NCBI GenBank assembly: GCA_002307175.1
Contig: DBTS01000006.1
Location: 1 to 64,000, forward strand
Direction of reading: 5' to 3'
Length of the DNA: 64,000 bases
Source: Rhodocyclaceae bacterium UBA1310
Lineage (GTDB): Bacteria; Pseudomonadota; Gammaproteobacteria; Burkholderiales; Rhodocyclaceae
In this document: positions 17,078-25,695 of the stretch, in pieces
How positions within the stretch are numbered: position 1 is the first letter of the stretch
How the letters are laid out: the number at the start of each line of letters is the position of its first letter
Notes under the pieces: model-generated
Database searches by the model: none
Told to the model about the DNA's origin: nothing
The model's input: the letters and a program-made list of their open reading frames with translations, nothing else
Made by a program: the position numbers and the translations under genes

Positions 17078-17593
17078 TTATGTGCGGGTCTTGAGAAGGT
17101 CGACGTAGGCGGTCTCGATGAGCTGGCTGGCTTCGATGCCGAGCTGTGCCATCAGGGTATGGGCTTCGCGGGTGCCGTTTTCGGAGGATTCGTTTTCAGC
17201 CAGCACGACTTCAAGTTCAAGGAAATCGCCTAGGCCCTGCACGCGGTCCAGGTGGATGCGTGTGCGGCCGGCGAGGTAAAGCGTGCGTTGTTTGATGACA
17301 CGCCCGCTCTGGCCGTAGGCGAGGGTGAGTGCTTCGCGCAGGGAGTCGGGGGTGTTGGTGGGGCTGCGCACGTAGAAGGATTCTTTTGGCCCCTGCTGGT
17401 TGGCTCGCTGGTAGAAGATGAGTTCGCCCTGCTCGGGGCTGAAGCTGCGCAGCTTGAGGCGGCCGTTGGGGCAGTGGAAGAAGGTGTCGTCCTGCGCGAT
17501 CAGCATGGGGCCGGAGGTGGCAATGCTGGCAGCCTTGGGGGTGATGTCTTCAATGCTGGCAAGGCGGGCTTTGATTTCAATGTTGCGTGGCAT
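17078..17593 (-). CDS. CYTH-domain protein (class IV adenylate cyclase-like)
   Basis: The 171-residue protein begins MPRNIEIKAR, the form of the ExExK signature found in bacterial class IV cyclase/CYTH proteins (NxEIKAR). Charged tunnel residues follow: GRLKLRSF, GELIFYQRA, RTLYLAGRTRIHLDRV and GDFLELEVVL. CYTH proteins bind triphosphates with divalent metals inside a beta tunnel; activity may be cAMP formation or triphosphatase. A single domain with no CHAD domain is present. No operon partner. Confidence 0.85.
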   Translation of the reverse strand: MPRNIEIKARLASIEDITPKAASIATSGPMLIAQDDTFFHCPNGRLKLRSFSPEQGELIFYQRANQQGPKESFYVRSPTNTPDSLREALTLAYGQSGRVIKQRTLYLAGRTRIHLDRVQGLGDFLELEVVLAENESSENGTREAHTLMAQLGIEASQLIETAYVDLLKTRT

Positions 17594-18109
17594 GGGTTCT
17601 TATTCATCTGTTGGGCGGATCTATTTTGCCGGAATTCTGGATTTTTGGGCGTTCTGGCGAGGCTGCGAATTGTTGCGGGCTATGCAGGATATGTAGCGAC
17701 GGAGTTGCGGCAATAGTAATCGTTCCCATGCGGAGAGGCTGAGCAAGGATTCCAATTGAAAAATCCCGGCTAAAAGTTGATCTCTCAAAACTGCCTCAGA
17801 GCGATTATTTTGAGTGGGTTGAACTCCTGATGCTTCCGAAATTCTCTGAATACTTGCACAGCCACGGAGCGTGTGAACGATCAGTTAGTCAGCGCGCAAG
17901 CTGATTGTTGCCACTGTCTCCCACCGTGCCCGTCCCACGGGGCGCAGTGCAGTCGAATGGGCTACTCAAGCCGAACCAATCACCGCACCACCATTCCCCA
18001 TGCGGCGCAATTCCGCTTCGCTCCATTGTTCGCTTCGCCGCCCTACGCAAACCGGGGGGGCTGCATTCGTTGGTGTTGATAATGACCAGTCAAAGCGGCG
18101 CTGAGGGTG
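17594..18109. other. Gap with family B repeat
   Basis: Bases 17594-18000 have no convincing gene. A family B element occupies 18001-18055 (GGCGCAATTCCGCTTCGC ... CGCCGCCCTACGCAAACCGG). A remnant of a family C hairpin (CCACGGAGCGTG...CGATCAG) is at about 17860-17885. Confidence 0.5.
18001..18055. repeat. Intergenic repeat, family B (short copy)
   Basis: The core GGCGCAATTCCGCTTCGCTC, then CATTGTTCGCTTCGCCGCC and CTACGCAAACCGG is present; the left GCGCCCTCCGGGCGGAGG hairpin is absent. Confidence 0.7.
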
Positions 18110-19327
18110 TTACAGCACTCGGCCTTGTGCAGCGGATTCGGCGTAGGTTCGTAATTTGGGAGAAAGCTCCGGGTGGCTGCGGAGGTAGCGATTGATGATG
18201 GTTTCGACCCGTTTATTGCAATTGTCATGGCTGTGAAGGTGGCCCAGACCGTGCAGGGCGCTGTCGATGCAGGTGGGGTTGGTGGACTCGAGCACGTCGG
18301 CGAGCAGGTCGAGCAGCGCGGTATGCCAGATTTCCTTTTCTGGGGATTCGCCCCACCATGCGAGCGGTGTGATGTCCCAGAGCATGAAGCAGAACATGCT
18401 GAGCGGGTCTGGTGTGTCGTTGAGCTCGGTTGTGCAGCGGGTTTCGAAGCAGCCGCTGTAGAGGGTGCGGATGCTGTTGAAGGCGGCGAGGCGCTCGGCA
18501 ATCGGCAGGCTGGTGTCCTGGAAGATGAAGACGGTATCACCACAGCCGCAGTCGAACAGGTTACGCAGGCCGCTTTCGATCTGGGCGGGGCTGAAGCGGG
18601 CGAGGTCGGTGGCGCAGTGGGTGAAGAGGCGCTGGTAGTGGCGGAGGTGTTCGGCGCTGCTGGCCTGGAAGGGCTCGCAGTCGTTATCGAGGTGCCAGCC
18701 GTTGGGGGTTTCAGGCCGATCCATTTGGAAATCGAGCCAGTCGTGGTAGCGCTGGTTGGCCTCGGCGGTTTCAATCGCTTCAATCAGTGCGGGGATGGCG
18801 CGGTCAGTGGGGATTCTCTGCAGGGCGAGGTTCTTGAGGCGGCGTGGCTTGTCGAGATGGGTGATGGTGCCGAGGCCGAGGAGTTTGGTGGTAAAGACCA
18901 GCGCCTGGGCGATGTCGCCATCGCTGGGGGTGCGCTGCTTGAAGAAGGCGGCGTAGGCGCGCAGCAGTGCCTGGGCTTCATGCGCGGCGTGGTGGCAGTC
19001 GGGGCAGTCCAGGGTGTTGGCGTGGACGTTGAAGCCGAGGGTTTCGTACCAGTATTGCTGCTCGCGCGCGAAGAAAAAGAATGGGCGCCTGCATTGCTGG
19101 CAGTTGCGCAGGATGTCGACGTAGTAGCGGTGTGGCGTGATGGTGTAGTGCTGCCGGGCGGTATCTGCTGCGATGGCGGTGTGTGGAAAGATGCGGTCGG
19201 TCTTTGCGATGCCGAAGAGGCGGGTGACTTCTGCGGGCGGGAGTTCGAGCCCGGAGGCAATCGGCGCGGCACCGTAACGTGGATGACGCACGATGTGGGG
19301 CGGCAGGGGCGGTTTGTAGCGCGACAT
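18110..19327 (-). CDS. Zinc-ribbon-domain protein, 405 aa
   Basis: Near residues 70-115 lies a CxxC...CxxC zinc ribbon of the type RNCQQCRRPFFFFAREQQYW followed by LDCPDCHHAA, which I associate with a family of predicted zinc-ribbon proteins. The remaining 290 residues are helical with repeated short helices (HEAT or TPR-like), containing several further Cys (FDCGCGDTV, CFETRCTTEL). There is no signal peptide or membrane segment. Function unknown; the ribbon could bind nucleic acid or protein. It is a stand-alone gene. Confidence 0.75.
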   Translation of the reverse strand: MSRYKPPLPPHIVRHPRYGAAPIASGLELPPAEVTRLFGIAKTDRIFPHTAIAADTARQHYTITPHRYYVDILRNCQQCRRPFFFFAREQQYWYETLGFNVHANTLDCPDCHHAAHEAQALLRAYAAFFKQRTPSDGDIAQALVFTTKLLGLGTITHLDKPRRLKNLALQRIPTDRAIPALIEAIETAEANQRYHDWLDFQMDRPETPNGWHLDNDCEPFQASSAEHLRHYQRLFTHCATDLARFSPAQIESGLRNLFDCGCGDTVFIFQDTSLPIAERLAAFNSIRTLYSGCFETRCTTELNDTPDPLSMFCFMLWDITPLAWWGESPEKEIWHTALLDLLADVLESTNPTCIDSALHGLGHLHSHDNCNKRVETIINRYLRSHPELSPKLRTYAESAAQGRVL

Positions 19328-19667
19328 GCCGAATACTTTAGCAGGCAGTGCAGACGGGTGTCCATGAGCGGCCAGGTCTCGCCGCTATGCGGTGAACCCG
19401 GGGTTTGACAGTGGTACGAAGTGTGTAGTGAGGCCGGTGGTGATTGGCGGCTTTGGTTCGCTGCAATTGCCGATGGTCTGAAAAATGCCAATGAAGTAGG
19501 GTGACAATGAGCGCAGCGAATTGCACCTTCCGCGCGCCTTTTGGTATTTGCCACGCCCGGCTATTTTTCTGGAGCCTGCGGCGGCATTCGCTGTGCTCTC
19601 TCCGCCCTGCATTTTCCACCCGTCGCGCTGCATTTCTGCGGTGGTATTTGCGATCTGTCGATATGTT
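19328..19667. other. Gap with a family A half repeat
   Basis: These 340 bases contain the family A left arm at 19497-19538 (GTAGGGTGACAATGAGCG ... AATTGCACCTTCCGCG) and no recognised gene. Confidence 0.5.
19497..19538. repeat. Half copy of family A repeat, inverted
   Basis: One arm only, in the opposite orientation to the copy at 14312; preceded by the ATGCCAATGA module. Confidence 0.7.
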
Positions 19668-20171
19668 TTATGCCTGGTCTTTGAGCAGGCCCATGATGTG
19701 GGCGTCGATGTATTGGCCGTGGACGAGGTTGGCGTGGCGGCGGGTGCCTTCGTGCTGGAAGCCGAGGCGTTCGTAGAGGGCGATGGCGCGGGGATTGTCG
19801 GTACGCACGGTGAGTTCGATGCGGGTGAGGCCTTTGGCCCAGCAGGTGTCGATGATGGCTTGCAGGAGGCGGGCGCCGAGGCCTTGGTCGCGATAGCCGG
19901 GGATGATGCCGATGCCGAGTACGCCGATGTGGGCGCGGGAGTCGCCGAAGACGGAGGTGATGTCAGCCCAGCCGACGACTTTGTCGCCATCTAGGGCGAG
20001 GAGGTGTGGGGCACCGGCAGCGGCGAGCGAGCGGTAGAAGGCGAGTGAGGTGTGCCAGGGCAGGGGCTGGGTGAAGGAGAGGTAGCGTTCTTCGCGGGCG
20101 ACGCTTGCAATTGCTTGATACAGGCTGGGGTAGTGGCTCTCGTTGGCGGGGGTGATGGTGATGGGGCTCAT
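19668..20171 (-). CDS. GNAT-family N-acetyltransferase
   Basis: The 167-residue protein contains the acetyl-CoA pyrophosphate-binding motif in GIIPGYRDQGLGARLL (Q/RxxGxG/A), preceded by strand IGVLGIGI and followed by IELTVRTDNPRAIALYERLG, the motif B region. The C-terminus HANLVHGQYIDAHIMGLL is typical of GNATs acting on small molecules or peptide N-termini. The substrate is unknown. It is complete, in contrast to the broken GNAT gene at 6847-7431. Confidence 0.9.
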   Translation of the reverse strand: MSPITITPANESHYPSLYQAIASVAREERYLSFTQPLPWHTSLAFYRSLAAAGAPHLLALDGDKVVGWADITSVFGDSRAHIGVLGIGIIPGYRDQGLGARLLQAIIDTCWAKGLTRIELTVRTDNPRAIALYERLGFQHEGTRRHANLVHGQYIDAHIMGLLKDQA

Positions 20172-20636
20172 GGCGGGATTTTAGCGCGGGGAGAGGCTGT
20201 TTGCTTGGGTGGGCACGGAGAGTCACCGCATGGTGTTGGGGTGCCTTGGGGTGCTATCAGTGAGTCAGCGCCCCCAGGGCGGAGGCTTGATCGGCGCGAT
20301 TGCGCTGCGCTCCATTGTTCCGTTGTGCGCGCCCTAAGCAAACCGGTGGGCTCGGTGGGCTGCGCGGGTGATTATTGCCGGGTGCAGTAATGATCAGTCA
20401 GAACTACGCGGAAGGTGCAATTCGCTTTGCTCATTGGCACCCTACGATAATCAGCGCGTTGGGAACGAGAATGGGAAATTGAAAGTTCGTGGAAGTTCGG
20501 TGGGGACCGGTGGCGGCGGAGCTTGTTCAGGGCTCCGCCGCTGCCAGCTTACTTCCTCAGGTATTGCTGTGACCCCGCGAGGGTGTGGGAAGTTCGCGGG
20601 GACTTGTAACAGGCTGTGTCAGCCGTTTCTGGCGGA
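20172..20636. other. Repeat-filled gap
   Basis: This gap of 465 bases is occupied by family B at 20268-20346, family A (right arm) at 20405-20445, and a GC-rich stretch before the chemoreceptor stop codon. A hairpin around 20516-20540 (GGCGGAGC...GCTCCGCCGC) could terminate the chemoreceptor transcript. Confidence 0.5.
20268..20445. repeat. Family B repeat followed by family A arm
   Basis: Family B: GCGCCCCCAGGGCGGAGGC, GATCGGCGCGATTGCGCTGC, CATTGTTCCG and GCGCGCCCTAAGCAAACCGG. Family A: ACGCGGAAGGTGCAATTCGC followed by GCTCATTGGCACCCTAC. Confidence 0.75.
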
Positions 20637-22250
20637 TCAGATTTTGTAGGTTTCAACGATCTTGTGCATGGAGGTGGCGAGCTCGTCGAGTTCGCGGGCG
20701 GCGTCAGCACTGCCGCTGGCGGCACCGTTGGAGACTTCGGCCATCTGGGCGATGCGCTCGACCTGCTGGGCGATGCTCTGGCTGGCGGAGCTCTGTTCGC
20801 GGATGGCTTCGGTGATTTCGCGGACCATGCCGACTGTCTCGCCGCTGGCCTGACGGATGCGGGCGATGGCGTCGTTGGCATCCTGGGCACGGGCTACACC
20901 GGCGGAGACGCGGTCGACAGCGACTTCCATGCTGGTGACAGCCTGTTTGGCACCGTTGCGCACGCCATCGATGATCTTGGTGATTTCGGTGGTGGAGTGG
21001 GCGGTGCGTTCGGCGAGCTTGCGCACTTCGTCGGCGACCACGGCGAAGCCACGGCCCTGTTCGCCGGCGCGGGCGGCTTCGATGGCGGCGTTGAGGGCGA
21101 GTAGGCTGGTCTGGTCGGCGACTTCGCGGATCACGGCGACGACGGATGAGATCTTGTCGCTTTCGGTTTCGACAACGCGGATGCGCTCGCTGGTCTGGTG
21201 CACGGTGTTGGCGATTTCGTTGATGTCTTGCACGGTCTGGTTGATGATGTCGCTGCCATCGCTGGCCAGCCGCCCGGATTCTTCGGAGAGGTGATTGGCT
21301 TCGGTGGCGCGGTCGCCGATGTGGGTGATGGAGACCGTCATTTCTTCAACGGCAGCGGCCATGCTGGAGGCGGATTCGCTTTGCTGGCTGGAGGCCTGGG
21401 CGACCTGCTGGGCGGTGTCAGTCATATGGCGTGATTTGCCGGCCACGGAAGTGGCATTGCCGCTGATCTGGCTCAGGCTGGTCTGCATGGAATCGATCAG
21501 GCGGTTGAGGTTCTTGCCCATCTGCGCAAGTTCGTCGCTACCCTGGGCGGGTACGCGGATGCGGAAATCGCGTTCGCGTTCGATGCGCGAGACGGCGTTT
21601 TGCACACCCGTAAGCGAGAGGCGGATGGTGCGTTCGAGCATCAGACCGATTATGAGGATGGCGGCGATGCCGATGACGATGACGCTAATGGCGAAAGTCT
21701 TGAGGCTGGAGACACTCGCATCGGAAGCCTCATTGGTGGCCTTGATGCGTTTGTTGAGGTAGTCGAGGTGGGCGTCTGTAACTTTTTTGGCGTCGGCAGA
21801 GGCTTTGACAAAGGTGATTACGGCGTTACGGATGGTGTCTTTGTCGGCACCGATGTTGTCGAGTGCTGGTAGTAGCTTGCTATCGAAGTCTTTGAGGGCT
21901 TCGGTGTCTTTGGCAAAGAACTCGCGATCTTCAGGATCGGTAATGAGTTTTTCGTAGACGGCCATCTGTTCCCACATCACGCTATCGCTCTTCTTGGCCT
22001 GCTTGAGGATGTCCTTGCGGCGATCTTCGTCTTCGGTGGAGGCACTATTGAGCGCGTGCACACGCAGGCGCAGGGTTTGCGCAACAATGTAGTCGAGGGC
22101 CTGGATCTGCGGGACGGTTTGATTCTGGAGCTGATCGACGCTGGCCGATACTTGGTTGACACCATTCAGGCCGATAAGGCCGACGCTCAGGGCAACGACT
22201 GCTGAGAGCAGGAGGATGAGTTTGAGGCGGAGCGCTATGGTGATGTTCAT
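20637..22250 (-). CDS. Methyl-accepting chemotaxis protein
   Basis: The 537-residue receptor has a membrane helix at residues 9-30, a periplasmic four-helix-bundle sensor (about 31-185), a second membrane helix (184-206), a HAMP domain (207-260) and a long cytoplasmic coiled coil. The hairpin tip that binds CheA and CheW is at about residues 378-418 (SLLALNAAIEAARAGEQGRG, then FAVVADEVRKLAERTA). The ligand is unknown. No C-terminal CheR-binding pentapeptide is visible (it ends IVETYKI). It is a stand-alone receptor; a FliA-like promoter lies upstream, so it should be expressed with the flagellar regulon. Confidence 0.95.
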   Translation of the reverse strand: MNITIALRLKLILLLSAVVALSVGLIGLNGVNQVSASVDQLQNQTVPQIQALDYIVAQTLRLRVHALNSASTEDEDRRKDILKQAKKSDSVMWEQMAVYEKLITDPEDREFFAKDTEALKDFDSKLLPALDNIGADKDTIRNAVITFVKASADAKKVTDAHLDYLNKRIKATNEASDASVSSLKTFAISVIVIGIAAILIIGLMLERTIRLSLTGVQNAVSRIERERDFRIRVPAQGSDELAQMGKNLNRLIDSMQTSLSQISGNATSVAGKSRHMTDTAQQVAQASSQQSESASSMAAAVEEMTVSITHIGDRATEANHLSEESGRLASDGSDIINQTVQDINEIANTVHQTSERIRVVETESDKISSVVAVIREVADQTSLLALNAAIEAARAGEQGRGFAVVADEVRKLAERTAHSTTEITKIIDGVRNGAKQAVTSMEVAVDRVSAGVARAQDANDAIARIRQASGETVGMVREITEAIREQSSASQSIAQQVERIAQMAEVSNGAASGSADAARELDELATSMHKIVETYKI

Positions 22251-22283
22251 GGGTGCTACAGGATGGTTGAAGAGATGTAAGGG

Positions 22284-22310
22284 TAAACGGCTATTAGGTT
22301 CCGGACTTAA
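22284..22310 (-). promoter_or_regulatory. Candidate sigma-28 (FliA) promoter of the chemoreceptor gene
   Basis: On the minus strand TTAAGTCC is followed by exactly 11 bases and then GCCGTTTA. The enterobacterial FliA consensus is TAAAGTTT-N11-GCCGATAA, so the spacing is exact and the -10 element matches at six of eight positions. Transcription would start about 25-30 bases before the ATG at 22250. Confidence 0.5.
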
Positions 22311-23156
22311 GGGCTAAAAGTTGTAAAGCCTGCTATGCCTTGATTGAGGCGGGTTGTGGCATGGCACCGCTATCACGGAAGCTGCCAATGTGCAGGTATG
22401 GGCGGTATTTATCCATTCTCATAAAAAGGTTATTGTCCGGACGGAAAAAACGGTACCTGTAAGCCAGTCTGCCCGGGCAACCGTACTGTTCGCAGGGCCT
22501 TGTTTTTTGTCTGGATGACCCAATATGGTGGGCTGTCTGGATATTGTTGTGCAGTGAGAATGTGGTGGAAATAGGGCGTGCACATGTTTGAAACCACTAT
22601 TTCCCCGGATTTGAATATGAATATTCAGAAATGAATATACGGAAATTCGATAAAATCGTTATGGCATATTGTGATTTGCGTCTCTAGGGTTTCTGCATAG
22701 AATCAGGGGGTATCACAATTTAGGCCGGGTTTGCGCTCGAGACCCTCTGAGGGTTTTCCTGCATGGGGGTGTGGCCTGCGCTGTGCTCCAATACCGCCCG
22801 GCGCGCCACGTGCGCCGATATTCGGCAGACGTGAAAAATAATCGTCAAAAAATTTCATCTGCCGGGATTTTTTTGCAGCCAGGCTGCATTAGGCGCAATC
22901 GCCGTAATGGTGGGAAATTTCGACGATCTCTTTGTATTTGAAGAGCATTGTCTGCGATTGATTTTCGTTTGGGTGGGAAATTGGCGGGAACTTTTGAGGT
23001 GGTGACGCACCTCTAAAGGCAGGAACACTCTGGCTGGGGTTTGGTTTGGCCGCGGGGCTGTGATGCAGAGAAGATTTGCTCATGGGGTGTCGCAGTAGCG
23101 ACATGTGCGGAAGTCAGAATGTTCTTTTGTTGTTCATCAAGAAAAAGGAGACACCG
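22311..23156. other. Long AT-richer gap before the response regulator
   Basis: About 850 bases without a recognisable gene. Bases 22590-22720 are notably AT-rich with partly palindromic repeats (GAATATGAATATTCAG and GAAATGAATATAC). A family of small inverted motifs (GGCGCGCCACGTGCGCC at about 22800-22816; GCAGCCAGGCTGC at about 22873) follows. The region could hold promoters or a small RNA, but I cannot define one. Confidence 0.4.
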
Positions 23157-23762
23157 ATGCCTCATAAGGGATATACGGTCTATGTCGTCGAAGCGGACTC
23201 TTCCGTGCGCGATGCGCTGGCTCTTCTGTTGAGCCTGGAAGGTTATGCTGTTGCTATGTTTGATAGCGTTGAAAGATTTCTTGCCGCAATGAGTCAGGAA
23301 TGGCTGGGTTGCGTGCTGATCGATAATCGCCTCTATGGCCAGAATGTGCTGATGCTGCAGCGCCGCCTGCGAAATAAAGCATGTGCGCTGCCGATGATTG
23401 TGATGAGTGCGCTGGGGAATCTTGGCGCGATGCCCAAGGCTTTGTGTTCGGCAGCGGCAGAGCTGCTCGACAAGCCGCTGAATCCGGCACGTTTGGTGGC
23501 TTCGGTGGAGCGTGCGTTTGTGCGCCTGGATCGTGCCCGGCATGGTTCGCGGGCGATGCTGGTGCGCTCGGCCAAACCGGCGCATCTGAATGCGGACGAG
23601 CGTGAGATTGTTGACATGATCGCTCGTGGCCTGCCACGCCGGGAGATTGCCAAGGCGCTGTTTCTCTCGCCGCAGGCGGTGGAGGAGTGTGTGCAGTGCC
23701 TGATGCGCAAGCTGGGGGCCAGCGATGTGCTGGAGCTGCCACGCATGGCGGTTGCTGCGTAA
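23157..23762 (+). CDS. Response regulator, FixJ/NarL-type (REC plus LuxR-like HTH)
   Basis: The start ATG 23157 follows AAGGAGACACCG, an excellent ribosome-binding site. The 201-residue protein has a receiver domain: acidic residues E12 and D14, phospho-acceptor D56 in CVLIDNRL, S84 in IVMSA, and K106 in LLDKPL. After a linker comes an HTH of LuxR type (residues about 139-190: LNADEREIVDMIARGLPRRE, then IAKALFLSPQAVEECVQCLM), in which the usual T-V-x-x-H-x-x-x-I of the recognition helix is changed to AVEECVQCLM. No sensor kinase gene is adjacent, so it is an orphan. A terminator follows. Confidence 0.85.
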   Translation: MPHKGYTVYVVEADSSVRDALALLLSLEGYAVAMFDSVERFLAAMSQEWLGCVLIDNRLYGQNVLMLQRRLRNKACALPMIVMSALGNLGAMPKALCSAAAELLDKPLNPARLVASVERAFVRLDRARHGSRAMLVRSAKPAHLNADEREIVDMIARGLPRREIAKALFLSPQAVEECVQCLMRKLGASDVLELPRMAVAA

Positions 23763-23788
23763 CAGCCCTGAAATCTTTCGGGTGAGAC

Positions 23789-23820
23789 AAAAAGCCCTGT
23801 GCGTCAGCATGGGGCTTTTT
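23789..23820. terminator. Bidirectional rho-independent terminator
   Basis: AAAAAGCCC, a loop of about 13 bases and GGGGCTTTTT form a stem with a T-run on either strand. It lies between the convergent response-regulator and pentapeptide-repeat genes and can serve both. Confidence 0.8.
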
Positions 23821-23848
23821 GCTGGGTGCTGCGGGGGTGAGTGCTTGC

Positions 23849-24889
23849 CTAGAAGGCTGGTGCAGGGAGTGGTTCTTTGGTGTAGGTCTGACGGGGGGCG
23901 CGGGGTAGCGCTGTGCGGACGCCGGAAGAGGGTTCGTGCACGCCAGTTTTGGCCGGGGGGGCCGCTTTGGCGCTGTGTTGTGTGGCTTTTCTGCTGACGG
24001 GCTTGTCGCAGGTGTCGTAGGTGTCGGGCGGGCAGGTGCTGCCATCGACCCAGGTGGCGCGATCGAAAACGGCGCCTTGAGTGGAGCTGGCGGCGAATTC
24101 GGCATCGCGCAGATTGGCGTTGCTGAAGTCGGCGTCGTCGAGGCGGGCTTCGTTGAAAGTGCTTTCCCTGAGGCGGGCGCGGTGAAAATTGGCACCACGC
24201 AGATCGGATTCGCTAAAGCGGGACTGGATGAGACTGGCGCCAGGGAACTGGGCTCTGCCTGCAGAGGATAGGCGTATGCTGGTGCGATCCATCATGGTGT
24301 CTTCAAAATTGGTACCGTCCAGTGCCGCACCAAAGAATGCGGTGTCGCTGAGATCTGCTCCGGCAAGGTTGGCGCTTTTGAGATTGACGGACCACATTTT
24401 GGCATTGTGGAGATTGGCGCCACTGAGGTCAGCGTGCTGGAAGGAGCTGCCTTGCAGATCTGCATACTGCATGGAAGCGCCCTGCAGCACTGCGTGGTCG
24501 AGAGAAGCCGTGCCGAGGTCGGCATAGTCCAGGCTGGCGCGGGAGAGATCTGCTTCGTCGAGTCTGGCACCGAAAAGCTTGGCGTGATCCAGTCTGGCGC
24601 CGCGCAGATTGGCGCCGCGCAGGTCTGCGGCGGAGAGATCGGCATTGGGCAGATCGGCGTCTGAGAGGTCGGCATCCCTGAGGTTGGCGCCTCGCCAGTA
24701 GGCGCTGGAGACGTGGACGCCACGGCATCTGGCGTTTGGTTCGGGCGTGCAGGTACTTTCTGCTCCGGCGGTATGGCAGAGCAGGAGCATCAGCATGGTG
24801 ACAGCGGTGATGGTGGCTGCTTTTGCCTGTGGGGCCGCGGTCCGTGGGTGCGGCGCTTCTGGTTGTGGGTGGGGGCGTGAATCCGGCAT
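23849..24889 (-). CDS. Secreted pentapeptide-repeat protein, 346 aa
   Basis: The ATG at 24889 has GGAGA seven bases upstream on the minus strand. An N-terminal signal (about residues 25-44, TITAVTMLMLLLCHTAGAES) precedes some 30 or more A(D/N)Lxx-type pentapeptides from about residue 60 to 275 (for example ANLRDADLSDADLPNADLS), which should fold as a right-handed quadrilateral beta helix. Cys pairs flank the repeat domain (CTPEPNARC and CPPDTYDTC). The last 50 residues are Lys/Pro-rich and disordered. Secretion argues against a gyrase-protecting Qnr role. Function unknown. Confidence 0.85.
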   Translation of the reverse strand: MPDSRPHPQPEAPHPRTAAPQAKAATITAVTMLMLLLCHTAGAESTCTPEPNARCRGVHVSSAYWRGANLRDADLSDADLPNADLSAADLRGANLRGARLDHAKLFGARLDEADLSRASLDYADLGTASLDHAVLQGASMQYADLQGSSFQHADLSGANLHNAKMWSVNLKSANLAGADLSDTAFFGAALDGTNFEDTMMDRTSIRLSSAGRAQFPGASLIQSRFSESDLRGANFHRARLRESTFNEARLDDADFSNANLRDAEFAASSTQGAVFDRATWVDGSTCPPDTYDTCDKPVSRKATQHSAKAAPPAKTGVHEPSSGVRTALPRAPRQTYTKEPLPAPAF

Positions 24890-25091
24890 GTAAACTCTCC
24901 TTTGTGTGTGGCAGCAGTGGGGTGATGTGTTTCCTGGCGTTTCTGTTCGATGCACTGCTGGCGGCTGCCATTGTATGACAAAAGATTGGTATTGGCGTGG
25001 AGAGGCAGGCCTGACTTCGACCATGAACATGTTTGTGCCGGATTTTGGGGTGTCGCGCTGGCAGGGTGGAAATACCATCTGATGCAACAGT

Positions 25092-25120
25092 GTTGCAATA
25101 ACGAATGGCTTTGTTAGAAT
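25092..25120 (+). promoter_or_regulatory. Zinc operon promoter with overlapping Zur-like operator
   Basis: TTGCAA (25093-25098) and TAGAAT (25115-25120) lie 16 bases apart as a sigma-70 promoter. The palindrome GTTGCAATAAC (25092-25102) overlaps the -35 box and resembles known Zur boxes of the GTTATNNNATAAC kind. The first gene begins about 100 bases downstream. The function as Zur operator is inferred from the zinc-uptake genes that follow. Confidence 0.55.
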
Positions 25121-25219
25121 GCTGCATCTGCCAGGTTTCCATGTGCTGACGCCGGGAGCCGCTGGTTTTGACCCTTTTCCTTCCCTGTTGGCTTGTGCCC
25201 CTGGCTTTTCATTCCCTTC

Positions 25220-25582
25220 ATGAAGTTTCCGCGCGTTCTCCTCGTCTTGCTGCTTGTCTGCCTGCTGTTTGCCCAGCAAGGCAGCGTGCTGCATGTGCTG
25301 GAGCATGCCCTGGCGCTGCGGGAAGGGCCTGCTGCGGGTGCGCCGGCAACCGTCGTGCAGGCAGTGCATTCAGCGGATGAGGCCTGTGCGCTGTGCGCTG
25401 CGTTTGCGGTGCTTGGCAGCGGGGCGGTGCGCGGCGGGCTGGTTTTGCTGCCGGCGGGTGAACAGGTGCTGGCAGCGGCGTCTTCTTTTACTTCAGCCAG
25501 CCTGTCAGCGCGGCTGGCGTTCGCGCCACGGGCGCCGCCAGTGCCCCGCGCTGGCTCAGGTGTTTTCTCTCTCGTGAGCTGA
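25220..25582 (+). CDS. Small Cys/His membrane protein at head of zinc operon, 120 aa
   Basis: From ATG 25220 the protein has a signal or membrane helix (FPRVLLVLLLVCLLFAQQ), then the possible metal site HVLEH, and the motif ACALC followed by a second hydrophobic segment. The layout (signal, His motif, CxxC-like motif, helix) is reminiscent of DUF2946-type small proteins found beside metal transport genes, but I cannot confirm the family. As the first gene after the Zur-like promoter it is probably zinc-regulated. Confidence 0.65.
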   Translation: MKFPRVLLVLLLVCLLFAQQGSVLHVLEHALALREGPAAGAPATVVQAVHSADEACALCAAFAVLGSGAVRGGLVLLPAGEQVLAAASSFTSASLSARLAFAPRAPPVPRAGSGVFSLVS

Positions 25583-25695
25583 GCTGCCCCGCCTGCGGCG
25601 TGGGCGTATCCGGGGCTTGTTCGCGGTGCATCGCGGGTGTCTCCTGGATCGATTTATCTTCCCCTGTGAGTGTTGCCTGAAAGGATGGCGTTGGC

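Noticed and set aside
22400..22500. Cyclic-di-GMP riboswitch upstream of the chemoreceptor gene
   Set aside because: I could not assemble the conserved GEMM core on the minus strand; the FliA-like promoter lies closer to the gene, so the leader would be too short.
23254..24198. Minus-strand open frame of 314 codons over the response regulator and the pentapeptide-repeat gene
   Set aside because: Pro/Ala-rich shadow frame. The pentapeptide frame and the response regulator both have strong ribosome-binding sites and domains.
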